From the NCBI GenBank assembly GCA_964648985.1, contig CAZYMS010000001.1, forward strand, positions 1-64,000: a stretch of 64,000 bases of DNA, read 5' to 3'. The DNA comes from JAEUSE01 sp964648985. GTDB lineage: Bacteria > Patescibacteriota > Doudnabacteria > UBA920. Numbering within the stretch: position 1 is the stretch's first letter; each line of letters begins with the position of its first letter. This document shows positions 16,278 to 24,540 of the stretch, piece by piece. The notes beneath the pieces are model-generated. The model ran no database searches, was not told the origin of the DNA, and saw only the letters and a list, made by a program, of their open reading frames with translations. Made by a program: the position numbers and the translations under genes.

Positions 16278-18908
16278 TTATTTCGACACAAATTCTCCGG
16301 CTTCATTTACATCTATAGTTACATCTCCCCCGCGGTCAAGCTGTTTGGAGAGGAGGAGTTTGGCTATAACGGACTCAACATGGTCCTGAATGTAGCGACG
16401 GATGGGACGGCCACCAAGGAGCGGATCGAAGGCTTCGGTCGCAACTTTGTTAATGGCTGCTTCGGAAAAACCAAGTTTGATTTTTTTCTCGAGCAGTTGT
16501 TTGGTCACTGCACCAAGCTGGATACGAGTAATTCGCACTACTTCATCTGGCACAAGCGGTTTGAAGAGGATAACCCCATCAAAACGGTTAAGGAATTCTG
16601 GGCGGTAGTAATTTATAAGAATTTTTTCTAGGAGCTCAGATTTAATTGAGTCTATATCCCTCCCCTCGCGTATGCCTGCTTGTATTTCCGGCGTGCCAGC
16701 GTTAGAAGTGGCGATGATTATGGTATGCGTGAGGTCGAGTGTTTGCCCTGTCGCGGTAGTAATACGACCGTCTTCAAGTACCGCCAAGAAGAGGTTAAGC
16801 ACATCAGCACTTGCCTTTTCAAGCTCGTCTAGTAAAAACAAACAAAATGGGTATGTTTTAAGATGGGTTACAAAGGGAGTAACTACTTGCTGCCCTGGGC
16901 TACCCACCAGTTTGCGCATACCATCGTCGCCCCGATATTCAGACATATCAAGCCGGAGCATATAGCGCTCGTCACCGAAATATACTGCGGCAAGGGTCTT
17001 GGCGAGCTCTGTCTTACCTACACCCGTAGGTCCTACAAACAAGAACGAGGCAAGCGGGCGCTGGCCACTTGAAAGACCGCTACGTGCGCGGCGCATACCT
17101 TCCGATACAGCAGTCACTGCTTCCTTTTGACCTATAACACGCTTGCCAATATCATCTTCCAACCGAAGCAGCTTTTCTGCCTCACCCTCAGTGAACGCAC
17201 TCGTAGGTACGTGGGTCTTTTCCGCTACAACTTCTTGTATAACTTGCGGTGTAATAAGTTTTGCCGGACCCTTGGCTGCAGTCTTCACTTTGTTCGCCGC
17301 CTCTTGGAGCACTGAAATAGCTTTTTGTGGCTGACCCACATCTTTAAAGTATTCGTCTGTAAGTCGCACCGCTTCTTGTACTGCCTGGTACTCAAAGAAG
17401 GCGCCAGTCTGCCCTTCCAGCTGACTTGCGCGCATACAACTCGCAAGCATAACACCTTGCTCGTTTAAGTCCTTGAGTTCATATGTCACAAACCGCTCAT
17501 CAAAATTAGCGCTATTACGTAGGGTGGTTTGGTAGTCTTCTGCGGTAGTAGTAGCTATAACCCGGATAGAACTATTCTCCAAGTGATTCACCAACACCTC
17601 AAGTACGGACAAGCCTTCACTACCAGAAGCTTTGGCGAGTTGCTGCACATCATCAAGCGCGAAAATAATATTACCACTGTGCTCAGCTTCATGAAAAATA
17701 TTGAGCAGGGCTTGCTCTGGGCTCACCTGACTTCCAAGTATGCCGGCAAGCTCTAAACGAACGAGACGCTTATCCTGCAACGCATATGGTACCTGCTCAG
17801 ATGCCATCCGATAAGCCAAATCGGCCAGCACTGTACTACGGCCAGTCCCAACAGCACCTTTAACCAGTACACTCTTACCACTGTTGGCCATCAGGTCCAT
17901 TATAGTGTCTGTATCTGCATCGCGGCCGCGTGTAAGAGGTAGGCGATGGTACTTGGCGGCTATGGTTAAGTCAACGCTAAATTGATCCAGGTATGGCGTA
18001 GGTACTGCGGTAAGACCCTTGTTTATACCTTTATCGCTTTTGTGTCGGGCAAGTTTACGAAATATTTTATCTTCTTCAAAGAGAAGGTCTATGTTGAAAA
18101 TCCAAGCTGCTATAACCTCCAGCTTGTCATAGGAAAGATCCATGTTAAAGAACAGTTTTTGTACGGGATGTTCGTCGGGAAGCTCAGTTGCAAGCGCGCA
18201 CAAGAGCATAAGCGGGTCCACGGAACGGTTGCGCAATTTTAGACTTTCGGACAAAGCCACAAAAGGCACCCGAGCAACATACTCGCTCTCTTTTGTAAGG
18301 TCTAAGCTAGGTAGCATTTGCTTGAGTTGATCCGTAAGCTGGTCTGGGCTTACACCAAAACGATAAAACACAAGTTTAATAGATTCGTGTGCAAGCAAGG
18401 CAAGAAAAATATGTACTGTGGTAGGTTTTTCACCCGCAATTCCAGGGACGGAGTTCCATATCTGCCTAGCACCCTTAGTGAACAAGTGATACACATCCAC
18501 AGAACGCCCAGAACTAGTCCACTTGCTTACGTTCGCCCATGACAAGACCCGCGTTACTTCATATTCAGCCGCAGCCTTGATCCGCCGCGCCCATAAGTAC
18601 AATGCCCCCACTGCGCCGATCCAAACAAAAATGTTGAACCAGTGAGGTTGAACAAAAAACAATAAAGTAAACTCCTCTGTACCTACCGTCACTGCACCAA
18701 ACACAAACGCAACAGCCCCCATACCGCATACTATATAGAGAACCATGTCTACCAGGCCATTTGCTGCTTCAGCTGCCTTTTCTCCCGCTATACGTATTGA
18801 GGAAAAGCTACCAGAAAACGAAAAGGCTGCGTTGCCATTGTGCGCCTCAAGCGGCCAACCACCGCTTGTCGGAGTATACTCAAAATTTTGTTCTACAGAT
18901 TCATCCAT
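16278..18908 (-). CDS. Membrane-tethered Clp/Hsp100 AAA+ ATPase with degenerate D1 site
   Basis: The 876-residue protein has two hydrophobic segments near residues 45-110, followed by a Clp N-like domain and two AAA+ modules. D2 is canonical: GPTGVGKTE (~629), LFLLDELEKA, and RPEFLNRFD near the C-terminus. D1 is degenerate: its Walker A reads GAVGTGRST (~352), with Arg for the catalytic Lys, and its Walker B ends LDD instead of LDE. The ClpB-type middle domain is missing. In D2 the stretch after TSNAG lacks the [LIV]G[FL] loop that ClpA/ClpC use to dock ClpP. It may therefore be a membrane-bound unfoldase or disaggregase that works without ClpP. It is co-transcribed with a small membrane protein 11 nt upstream. 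Confidence 0.85.
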   Translation of the reverse strand: MDESVEQNFEYTPTSGGWPLEAHNGNAAFSFSGSFSSIRIAGEKAAEAANGLVDMVLYIVCGMGAVAFVFGAVTVGTEEFTLLFFVQPHWFNIFVWIGAVGALYLWARRIKAAAEYEVTRVLSWANVSKWTSSGRSVDVYHLFTKGARQIWNSVPGIAGEKPTTVHIFLALLAHESIKLVFYRFGVSPDQLTDQLKQMLPSLDLTKESEYVARVPFVALSESLKLRNRSVDPLMLLCALATELPDEHPVQKLFFNMDLSYDKLEVIAAWIFNIDLLFEEDKIFRKLARHKSDKGINKGLTAVPTPYLDQFSVDLTIAAKYHRLPLTRGRDADTDTIMDLMANSGKSVLVKGAVGTGRSTVLADLAYRMASEQVPYALQDKRLVRLELAGILGSQVSPEQALLNIFHEAEHSGNIIFALDDVQQLAKASGSEGLSVLEVLVNHLENSSIRVIATTTAEDYQTTLRNSANFDERFVTYELKDLNEQGVMLASCMRASQLEGQTGAFFEYQAVQEAVRLTDEYFKDVGQPQKAISVLQEAANKVKTAAKGPAKLITPQVIQEVVAEKTHVPTSAFTEGEAEKLLRLEDDIGKRVIGQKEAVTAVSEGMRRARSGLSSGQRPLASFLFVGPTGVGKTELAKTLAAVYFGDERYMLRLDMSEYRGDDGMRKLVGSPGQQVVTPFVTHLKTYPFCLFLLDELEKASADVLNLFLAVLEDGRITTATGQTLDLTHTIIIATSNAGTPEIQAGIREGRDIDSIKSELLEKILINYYRPEFLNRFDGVILFKPLVPDEVVRITRIQLGAVTKQLLEKKIKLGFSEAAINKVATEAFDPLLGGRPIRRYIQDHVESVIAKLLLSKQLDRGGDVTIDVNEAGEFVSK

Positions 18909-18919
18909 GGGTGTAGTGA

Positions 18920-19258
18920 TTACGCGAACAAGCTAAATAGTTGGTAAATAATCATGACAATAGCTAGCGGAAGTGCTAGTACGTGAAATAAAAAAAGGGC
19001 AAAAGCAAATACAAGCCTGGCTGCTGTCCAGAAAAAAATGAAAAAGAGCAAAATAACTCGAAGAAAAATACTAATGATTCTACCTTGCCGGGTAGTATCA
19101 CCGTATAAAGGCTGGGTAATATTACGCAAAAAAATAACGAGCCCTGTAGAGCGCAAAATGTAGCGAAACCTTGACTGGCAATGCCGCCACGCAAGCGTAA
19201 GTCCTTCGCTATACCACCATATGGGAAAGTTAAATATTGAAAGTGGTTGATTGTTCAT
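18920..19258 (-). CDS. Small membrane protein co-transcribed with the Clp ATPase
   Basis: The 112-residue product has aromatic-rich ends, an amphipathic N-terminal part with WWYSEG, and one or two strongly hydrophobic helices in the last 50 residues. No family is recognised. It starts the operon: an extended -10 box ends 6 nt before its ATG, and clp begins 11 nt after its stop. The link to a membrane-anchored Clp ATPase suggests a partner or anchor. That is an inference from context only. Confidence 0.65.
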   Translation of the reverse strand: MNNQPLSIFNFPIWWYSEGLTLAWRHCQSRFRYILRSTGLVIFLRNITQPLYGDTTRQGRIISIFLRVILLFFIFFWTAARLVFAFALFLFHVLALPLAIVMIIYQLFSLFA

Positions 19259-19264
19259 ACTATC

Positions 19265-19273
19265 ATTTTACCA
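19265..19273 (-). promoter_or_regulatory. Extended -10 promoter of the membrane protein-clp operon
   Basis: TGGTAAAAT on the minus strand, ending 6 nt before the ATG (leaderless geometry). Its TGG comes from the end of the adjacent palindromic repeat. Confidence 0.6.
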
Positions 19274-19352
19274 CAGATACACAGATTTCACGGACCACAT
19301 AGATGTTAACGATTCGCATCTGTGTGATTGGTTTTATCTGTGCATCTGTGGT
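19270..19352. repeat. Palindromic element with 17-bp inverted arms
   Basis: Arms 19270-19286 and 19336-19352 are inverted copies with one mismatch, built from CACAGAT-like subunits. It lies between divergent transcription units. Confidence 0.75.
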
Positions 19353-19424
19353 CTATACAATCTGACTAAAGACTTCCGCCCAAGGCGGGTCCACCCTAAA
19401 AACTGCATTTATTCGCGGAAAGGA

Positions 19425-19453
19425 TTAACGATTAAGGATAGTTCCGCTATACT
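19425..19453 (+). promoter_or_regulatory. Promoter of the Mur ligase gene
   Basis: TTAACG (19425-19430), 17-nt spacer, TATACT (19448-19453), then 6 nt to the ATG. The -35 half lies in a short GATTAAC heptad repeat (19423-19440). Confidence 0.65.
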
Positions 19454-19459
19454 ACCTCC

Positions 19460-20809
19460 ATGATACGTGTGATAAAAAATTTTGCTCGAAAACTTATACC
19501 TGCTGGAATATTTAAGGCTGCCCAGCCGTATTACCATGGTTTACTTGCTACATGTGCCCACTATTATTACGGACAACCCAGCAATAAGCTTATTATAATA
19601 AGCGTAACTGGTACTAAAGGCAAAACCTCTACCGCGCATATTATCTACCAAACCCTTAACAACTTAGGAGCTCCGTGCGGATTAGTCACCACTGCAGTAA
19701 TTGATGACGGCTCTGGACAGCGCATGAACGAATATCGCATGACACAAATGTCCGGCCCAGTTACTCACAATCTTCTTGCGCACATGGTAAAGGCAGGAAA
19801 AAAGTATGCGGTTGTGGAAGTATCCAGTGAAGGACTAGCTCAGCACCGACATCTAGGCGTTAATTTTGATATAGCAGTATTTACCAATCTATCGCCCGAC
19901 CACGTAGATGCCCACGGAAGTTTTCAAGCGTATAAAGAAGCCAAAGGAATACTGTTTAAGACACTCGGTAAGTTACAAGTTACAAGTTACAAGTTACAAG
20001 TAAATCCGGTTATAGCAAAGACAATTGTTTCGAATGTAGATAGTGAGCACGGGTTATATTACCTCAATTTTAAGGCGGATAAGCATATCACGTACGGCAT
20101 AGAAAATTCCTCAGCGAATCTAGTGGCGAAGGACATCCAAACTTCAACAAATGGCAGTGTATTCAACTTGTCACTTGTCACTTGTCACTTGTCACTACCC
20201 GGCAAATTTAATATCTATAATGCGCTTGCTTCAGTGGCAGTAGCTGAGTCGCTCGGGTTCAATAAAGAGGTAATAGCAAAAGCGTTAGAGAAGCTACAGC
20301 CAATTCCGGGGCGCATGGAAGTTTTACAGGTAGAACCCTTTACCGTACTTGTAGATTACGCTCATGAAAAAGCATCTATGACCGCACTCTATGAGACAGT
20401 AAAAAGCTGGCCACACAAACGCATTATTCAAGTATTTGGCGCAACAGGTGGCGTGCGGGATAAATCCAGACGAACCGACCTGGGAACCCTTGCGGGTAAG
20501 TTTACAGATATAGCTATAATTACAGATGAAGACCCATTCGACGAGGACCCACAAACTATAATTGATGATATTGCAGACACAGCAGTAGCAGAAGGTAGGG
20601 TTATTGGAAAAGATTTATTTAGGAACTCAGATCGCCGCGGCGCCATAGCCCAAGCCCTTTCTCTTGCCAAGCCCGGGGACCTAGTACTCATAACAGGTAA
20701 AGGAGCGGAACAAAAAATCGCCCGTGCCAATGGCCAGTACGAAGAATGGGATGATCGGATAGTTACACAAGAACTACTCTCGGAACTGTCGCGAACCCCT
20801 AACCCGTGA
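19460..20809 (+). CDS. MurE-like Mur ligase without N-terminal UDP-binding domain
   Basis: The 449-residue ATP-dependent amide ligase of peptidoglycan precursor synthesis shows the Mur P-loop GTKGKTST (~53), TNLSPDHVDAHG (~148), PGRMEVLQ, DYAHEKASM and FGATGGVRDKSRR. It is closest to MurE in this C-terminal region. MurE enzymes normally have ~90 residues before the P-loop domain that hold the UDP moiety; here only ~45 are present. Where DAP-adding enzymes read DNPR, this one reads DEDPF, so DAP specificity is doubtful. Two heptad-encoded inserts are seen near residues 172-181 (QVTSYKLQV) and 236-247 (SLVTCHLSL). A TATACT ends 6 nt before the ATG. The exact substrate is unknown. Confidence 0.8.
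   Translation: MIRVIKNFARKLIPAGIFKAAQPYYHGLLATCAHYYYGQPSNKLIIISVTGTKGKTSTAHIIYQTLNNLGAPCGLVTTAVIDDGSGQRMNEYRMTQMSGPVTHNLLAHMVKAGKKYAVVEVSSEGLAQHRHLGVNFDIAVFTNLSPDHVDAHGSFQAYKEAKGILFKTLGKLQVTSYKLQVNPVIAKTIVSNVDSEHGLYYLNFKADKHITYGIENSSANLVAKDIQTSTNGSVFNLSLVTCHLSLPGKFNIYNALASVAVAESLGFNKEVIAKALEKLQPIPGRMEVLQVEPFTVLVDYAHEKASMTALYETVKSWPHKRIIQVFGATGGVRDKSRRTDLGTLAGKFTDIAIITDEDPFDEDPQTIIDDIADTAVAEGRVIGKDLFRNSDRRGAIAQALSLAKPGDLVLITGKGAEQKIARANGQYEEWDDRIVTQELLSELSRTPNP
19970..20001 (+). repeat. Four copies of AAGTTAC inside the Mur ligase gene
   Basis: Perfect 7-bp tandem array, in frame. Written as TACAAGT, it is the near reverse complement of the array at 20166-20193. Confidence 0.9.
20166..20196 (+). 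repeat. Four copies of ACTTGTC inside the Mur ligase gene
   Basis: Perfect 7-bp tandem array, in frame. Its reverse complement (GACAAGT) differs by one base per unit from the array at 19970. Confidence 0.9.
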
Positions 20810-20824
20810 GTGGCATTCTTTCAT

Positions 20825-20852
20825 AATTCTTAATTCTTAATTCATGATTCTC
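20825..20852 (+). repeat. AATTCTT heptads that include the tsaB start codon
   Basis: AATTCTT, AATTCTT, AATTCAT, GATTCTC. The ATG at 20844 is made by units three and four. The complement of a nearly identical array lies at 54743-54770. Confidence 0.75.
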
Positions 20853-21170
20853 CATCTTAATACCACGAAACTTGAACGGATCGAATTCAAGCTACTAGAT
20901 GGTAAAAAAACCATAGCCGAGGATACTGTAGCACTTGAATATCACGAAAACGGTGACATACTTAAACACCTTGAAGCATTTTTGCGAAAACAAAAAGTAA
21001 AGAGTTTGGCATCGGGCTCTAAAAACCTACAACCTACAACCTACAACCTAATTACTGGTATTCGCGTTTCTGCCGGCACCGGTTCTTACACCGGCATCCG
21101 TGTAGGGACTTCTATTGCGCAGGCACTAAGCCTTGCCTGGAATGTGCCTTTAAAAATTAAGAGCACCTAA
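20844..21170 (+). CDS. tsaB: TsaB-like protein, N-terminal lobe only
   Basis: TsaB helps TsaD and TsaE make the t6A37 modification of tRNA. The 108-residue product matches the first half of TsaB: an actin-like beta hairpin at the N-terminus, then SAGTGSYTGIRVGTSIAQALS (~72-92), corresponding to the GPGSFTGLRIG motif. It stops where full-length TsaB (~220 residues) would enter its second lobe. A CAACCTA heptad array encodes an insert at ~61-69 (NLQPTTYNL). It starts 34 nt after the Mur ligase stop. tsaE is at 47017; tsaD is not in the window. It may be a natural short form or a truncated gene. Confidence 0.65.
   Translation: MILHLNTTKLERIEFKLLDGKKTIAEDTVALEYHENGDILKHLEAFLRKQKVKSLASGSKNLQPTTYNLITGIRVSAGTGSYTGIRVGTSIAQALSLAWNVPLKIKST
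21024..21050 (+). repeat. 3.9 copies of AACCTAC inside tsaB
   Basis: Perfect 7-bp tandem array with the same unit as in the femAB gene at 15067. Confidence 0.9.
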
Positions 21171-21182
21171 CTACAAAAAACT

Positions 21183-21208
21183 AAAAGAGCAGGGTTTCCT
21201 GCTCTTTT
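21183..21208. terminator. Bidirectional terminator between tsaB and a surface protein gene
   Basis: Eleven-base stem (21183-21193 with 21198-21208), 4-nt loop, T-rich on both sides. It separates convergent genes. Confidence 0.9.
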
Positions 21209-21222
21209 TCTGTACACTGTAG

Positions 21223-23661
21223 CTAATTAAATAAATTACTAATTACTGCTCCATACAAATCCCACTCCCCCCATACATCATTTGGGCGTAAATCATACGG
21301 GGCACCAAACCCGACAAAAGAGTTGTTCGATACTTTATTGCCAAGCCTATCCCGCTCAATTCCGGGATTATTAGCAAAACCGGGAAATGTATCAGCGGGA
21401 ACTACTACTCGAGGACTTGTCCAGCTTATGCCGTTTACAGACGTACTTGTCGCTAAGTTTGCACCGTCCGCGTGCTGTTGACCGATTATTAGCATCCGGA
21501 ACAGATTACTAGACTGGTCATATACCACATCTACTGAGTTCAAAAATTCTCCAGGGTATATCACATTCAGACGATGAACCTGCTTGTCCATCCAACTTAC
21601 GGGGTCATTGGAAATTCGCAAGCGCATACGGTCGGCCGAAGCAATATCTTCAGAATCGTCTGTGTACCACATGTACAACTGCCCTCCTTTTACTACCACG
21701 GTTTGTTGACCAGCGCCGTACCCAGCCTGAGAACGTCCAGGTATTGGCTCCAAGGCTACGGCGGGACGGAGAATAGTCTTTGGATTTTTCGCCCCCACGA
21801 CCCACGCACCCTCCACAGTGTAAATAGCGTAGTCACCATTTATAGTGCTGCTCCTAGCAACATTCACAATGGTTTGATTGCCACCATTTTCGTTTATATG
21901 CGCATTTGAGTAATACATGTAGTAATACCCGCCAAAATAGACAATATTCGGATCGCACGCAGCAAAGTTGCTTGTTAAGCCTTCTACGTTTGTAGGAGTG
22001 GCAGTCACCTTTACAACTGGTGTACTCCAATTAACCCCGTCTGTAGAGGAAATGTAGCGAATAGAATCCCACCCATAGCCGCCATTCGGGCCTGGTTGTG
22101 AGCAAAAGAATACGTGGTATATACCATTTTCTTTTACTATAGCGGGTCCATATGCATGACCAAAATTACCCGCAGACGAATCGGCCATTTTAACATAGTT
22201 CGGAGTAACTACTGGAGTCGCACTACTTATATTTACACTCACTTCATTACTCCACGACCAATCAGTCTTGTTTCGTGGCCTGAACCGTGCTTTGTAAATT
22301 CCTGGAGAAGTTGAAGCATCAATGGGAACAATGACTTTGCCAGCATTGTCTAAGGTGTAAGAACCCCAGGCTCCTGTAGTGGTTTGACCACAGAGGACTT
22401 GGGAAGCACAAATTTTAAGTTGGTAGTCCAGCTGCCGCTGGTTTCCAGTGTAGGTGCCAGTACCGACGTTGGCAGACAGGGTATAGCTCTGACCATGGGT
22501 TACAGAAGTAGAGTCAGCATCATTTACTTTGATAGTTAATTGGGCAATAACAGGAGGAGCCTCGGTAGCTACCACGGTAACAACAAACTGATTGCTCCAG
22601 GAAGTTGTAGTTTGTCCTTTGGGACGAATGCGTGCTTTGTAGGTACCAGGAGCAAGCGTGCCAGGAGTTGATATGGTGGCCTTACCATCAGCGCCAAACC
22701 TTACCCCAATCCAGGGGTATACGGCAGGCTGGCTGCACCCGGGAGTACAGACTATAGATTCAACATCGACTTCTCCTTGGAACGGACTGCTGTTCCGAGT
22801 TGTAGAAAGTGTGTAGCTTTGTCCTTGCGTTACCTGCTGGGCAGAAGGAGTAACTGAAACAGCACCGGTCTCTACTGGAGGAGGATTGAGCTTTGGGAGT
22901 ACCGTAATAATAATCTCATTGCTCCAGGTGGCGGCGGTAGCGCCTGCAGGACGAACTTGAGCTTTGTAGGAACCAAGAGGAAGGGTTGCAGGAACAGGGA
23001 TAGTGGCTGTACCTGCTTGATCAAACGTTACCCATGGAGCATAGACTGCAGACGGGTTGCAACGATCGGTGGGGCAGAAGGTAGACTTTACGTCTACGCT
23101 ACCTTTGAAGGGCAGTTGACCTTGTATGGCTGAAAGGGTGTAGCTTTGGCCAGGAGTGACTTCTCTTGGACCCACTACAGAGAGCGTAAGAGGAGTAGTT
23201 TCTACAATACAACCTTGAGTAGTGTGCATAATTTGGACAGAGGCAAGTACAGATCGTGTCTCTACCGGAACCCTATTCCATGACTTGTTTTTGTACTGCC
23301 ATTCGAAACTTGTAGTAATACCCACAAGAGAGTAGGTGGAACCATTGTTTGTACCAGTCACGGCTTTTTGGCCAGAACCTGCCCCCCGACCTATAATGCT
23401 GCCACCAGGATAGATACCTTGATAGAGCTCGTACTTTGTTGTAGTGGAAATATTCCAAGATAGCGTAGTGGAACCAGTGACAGCACCAGGACAAACAGTA
23501 ATAGGATTTGGAGCAGCTGAAAGGACAGAACCATTGGCCGAAGAAGATAAATTCTTGCCTTTTACATAGTACGCAGAAACAACCGCTGTAGTAATACCTA
23601 CAACGGCAAGTAGAGAAAGGCCGAGCCAGTGCGCTCGGGCGAGTTTCCAGAGAGGATTCAT
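21223..23661 (-). CDS. Membrane-anchored surface protein: Ig-like modules plus GH43-like propeller
   Basis: The 812-residue protein has an uncleaved-looking N-terminal membrane helix (about 15-35). A first module contains PNPITVC and SWN, also found in the surface protein at 26910-29600. Three beta-sandwich repeats follow (~160-490), marked by GQSYTLS, paired Cys and a closing WSNE or WSNQ. The last ~320 residues resemble the five-bladed propeller of GH43/GH117-type glycosidases, with YGPAIVKENGIYHVFF, DPNIVYFGGYYYMYYSN and AGYGAGQQTVV. Catalytic acids could not be placed with certainty, so it may bind or cleave glycans. An extended -10 promoter and a ~40-nt A-rich leader precede it. Confidence 0.75.
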   Translation of the reverse strand: MNPLWKLARAHWLGLSLLAVVGITTAVVSAYYVKGKNLSSSANGSVLSAAPNPITVCPGAVTGSTTLSWNISTTTKYELYQGIYPGGSIIGRGAGSGQKAVTGTNNGSTYSLVGITTSFEWQYKNKSWNRVPVETRSVLASVQIMHTTQGCIVETTPLTLSVVGPREVTPGQSYTLSAIQGQLPFKGSVDVKSTFCPTDRCNPSAVYAPWVTFDQAGTATIPVPATLPLGSYKAQVRPAGATAATWSNEIIITVLPKLNPPPVETGAVSVTPSAQQVTQGQSYTLSTTRNSSPFQGEVDVESIVCTPGCSQPAVYPWIGVRFGADGKATISTPGTLAPGTYKARIRPKGQTTTSWSNQFVVTVVATEAPPVIAQLTIKVNDADSTSVTHGQSYTLSANVGTGTYTGNQRQLDYQLKICASQVLCGQTTTGAWGSYTLDNAGKVIVPIDASTSPGIYKARFRPRNKTDWSWSNEVSVNISSATPVVTPNYVKMADSSAGNFGHAYGPAIVKENGIYHVFFCSQPGPNGGYGWDSIRYISSTDGVNWSTPVVKVTATPTNVEGLTSNFAACDPNIVYFGGYYYMYYSNAHINENGGNQTIVNVARSSTINGDYAIYTVEGAWVVGAKNPKTILRPAVALEPIPGRSQAGYGAGQQTVVVKGGQLYMWYTDDSEDIASADRMRLRISNDPVSWMDKQVHRLNVIYPGEFLNSVDVVYDQSSNLFRMLIIGQQHADGANLATSTSVNGISWTSPRVVVPADTFPGFANNPGIERDRLGNKVSNNSFVGFGAPYDLRPNDVWGEWDLYGAVISNLFN

Positions 23662-23708
23662 TTGTATTTTTTGTTAGTTTCTAAGTAATTAACAGAACTC
23701 TTTTACGT

Positions 23709-23737
23709 ATTATAGCATGTATTTCATAAAGAATCAA
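23709..23737 (-). promoter_or_regulatory. Promoter of the 812-residue surface protein gene
   Basis: On the minus strand: TTGATT (23732-23737), 17-nt spacer, TATAAT (23709-23714) with an extended TGC. The expected start near 23701 gives a ~40-nt leader. Confidence 0.8.
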
Positions 23738-23765
23738 ATAAAAATTCGGGCATAATAGCCCGAAT
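23736..23765 (-). terminator. Terminator of the ABC-2 operon
   Basis: Perfect 8-bp stem (23744-23751 with 23758-23765) followed by TTTTTATTT on the minus strand. Confidence 0.85.
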
Positions 23766-23780
23766 TAAACAGTATATATG

Positions 23781-24521
23781 CTATTCTTTTAACCTAAACC
23801 GCCAGACCGTAAGGGCAAGCATGAGTGCAAACCAAGCAAACAAAATAAGCAAAGGAATGGTAACTATATCTATTCTGAAAGGCTCTAAATATACGGAGCG
23901 TAAACCCTGCGCTAAGTAGGTAATAGGCAGTACTTTTGCCACCCACTGCAGCGCTGTTGGTAACACAGATACTGAGAAGAACATATTACCAAGCACAGTA
24001 AGGGGCAAACCTATACCAGCCGTAATAGGAGCTGCTGCCTGGTAACTACTTGCTACAGTGGAAATGAGCAAGCCAAGCATAAGAAATATACTTCCTCCGA
24101 GTATCGTAAAAACTAACATAGACAGTACATTCCAATAAAATGGAGTGTGAAAAACGAACACCCCAATACCTGTAAGGAGAGCTACTTGAATAAGCATAAC
24201 CACAAGCCTTGAGCACACTACCGCAAGAGCAAGCTCCCACTGGCGAAGCGGTGTTACTACAAAACGCTTTATGACCCCCTGGGCACGCATGTCTACCATC
24301 CAATATCCCAGACCGTATATGCCGCCCTGCATTATAACGTAGCTAATAATACCCGGTAGAACAAAGGCGGAATAATTAAAATCAAGCTTAAAGAAATTGC
24401 CGATTGGCAATAACGACAACGCAACGTAAATAACAACTGGCAAAGCAACAGTCCAAAATAGGCCCCCAGTATCCCGAAATACAATTTTTAAATTAGCTTT
24501 GAGGAGTTCTATAAATGACAT
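23781..24521 (-). CDS. ABC-2 type transporter permease
   Basis: This 246-residue integral membrane protein has about six hydrophobic helices and the ABC-2 layout. A short amphipathic N-terminus (MSFIELLKANLKIVFRD) comes before the first helix. A conserved LPTALQWVAKVLPITYLAQGLR segment lies between the last helices (about 190-212), as in drug and polysaccharide exporters. I chose ATG 24521; the frame is open further upstream but that part overlaps the ATPase gene and is not family-like. The ATPase gene ends 19 nt upstream, so the two form one export pump. The substrate is unknown. Confidence 0.9.
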   Translation of the reverse strand: MSFIELLKANLKIVFRDTGGLFWTVALPVVIYVALSLLPIGNFFKLDFNYSAFVLPGIISYVIMQGGIYGLGYWMVDMRAQGVIKRFVVTPLRQWELALAVVCSRLVVMLIQVALLTGIGVFVFHTPFYWNVLSMLVFTILGGSIFLMLGLLISTVASSYQAAAPITAGIGLPLTVLGNMFFSVSVLPTALQWVAKVLPITYLAQGLRSVYLEPFRIDIVTIPLLILFAWFALMLALTVWRFRLKE

Positions 24522-24540
24522 AATGTAGTAGTATTCGAGA

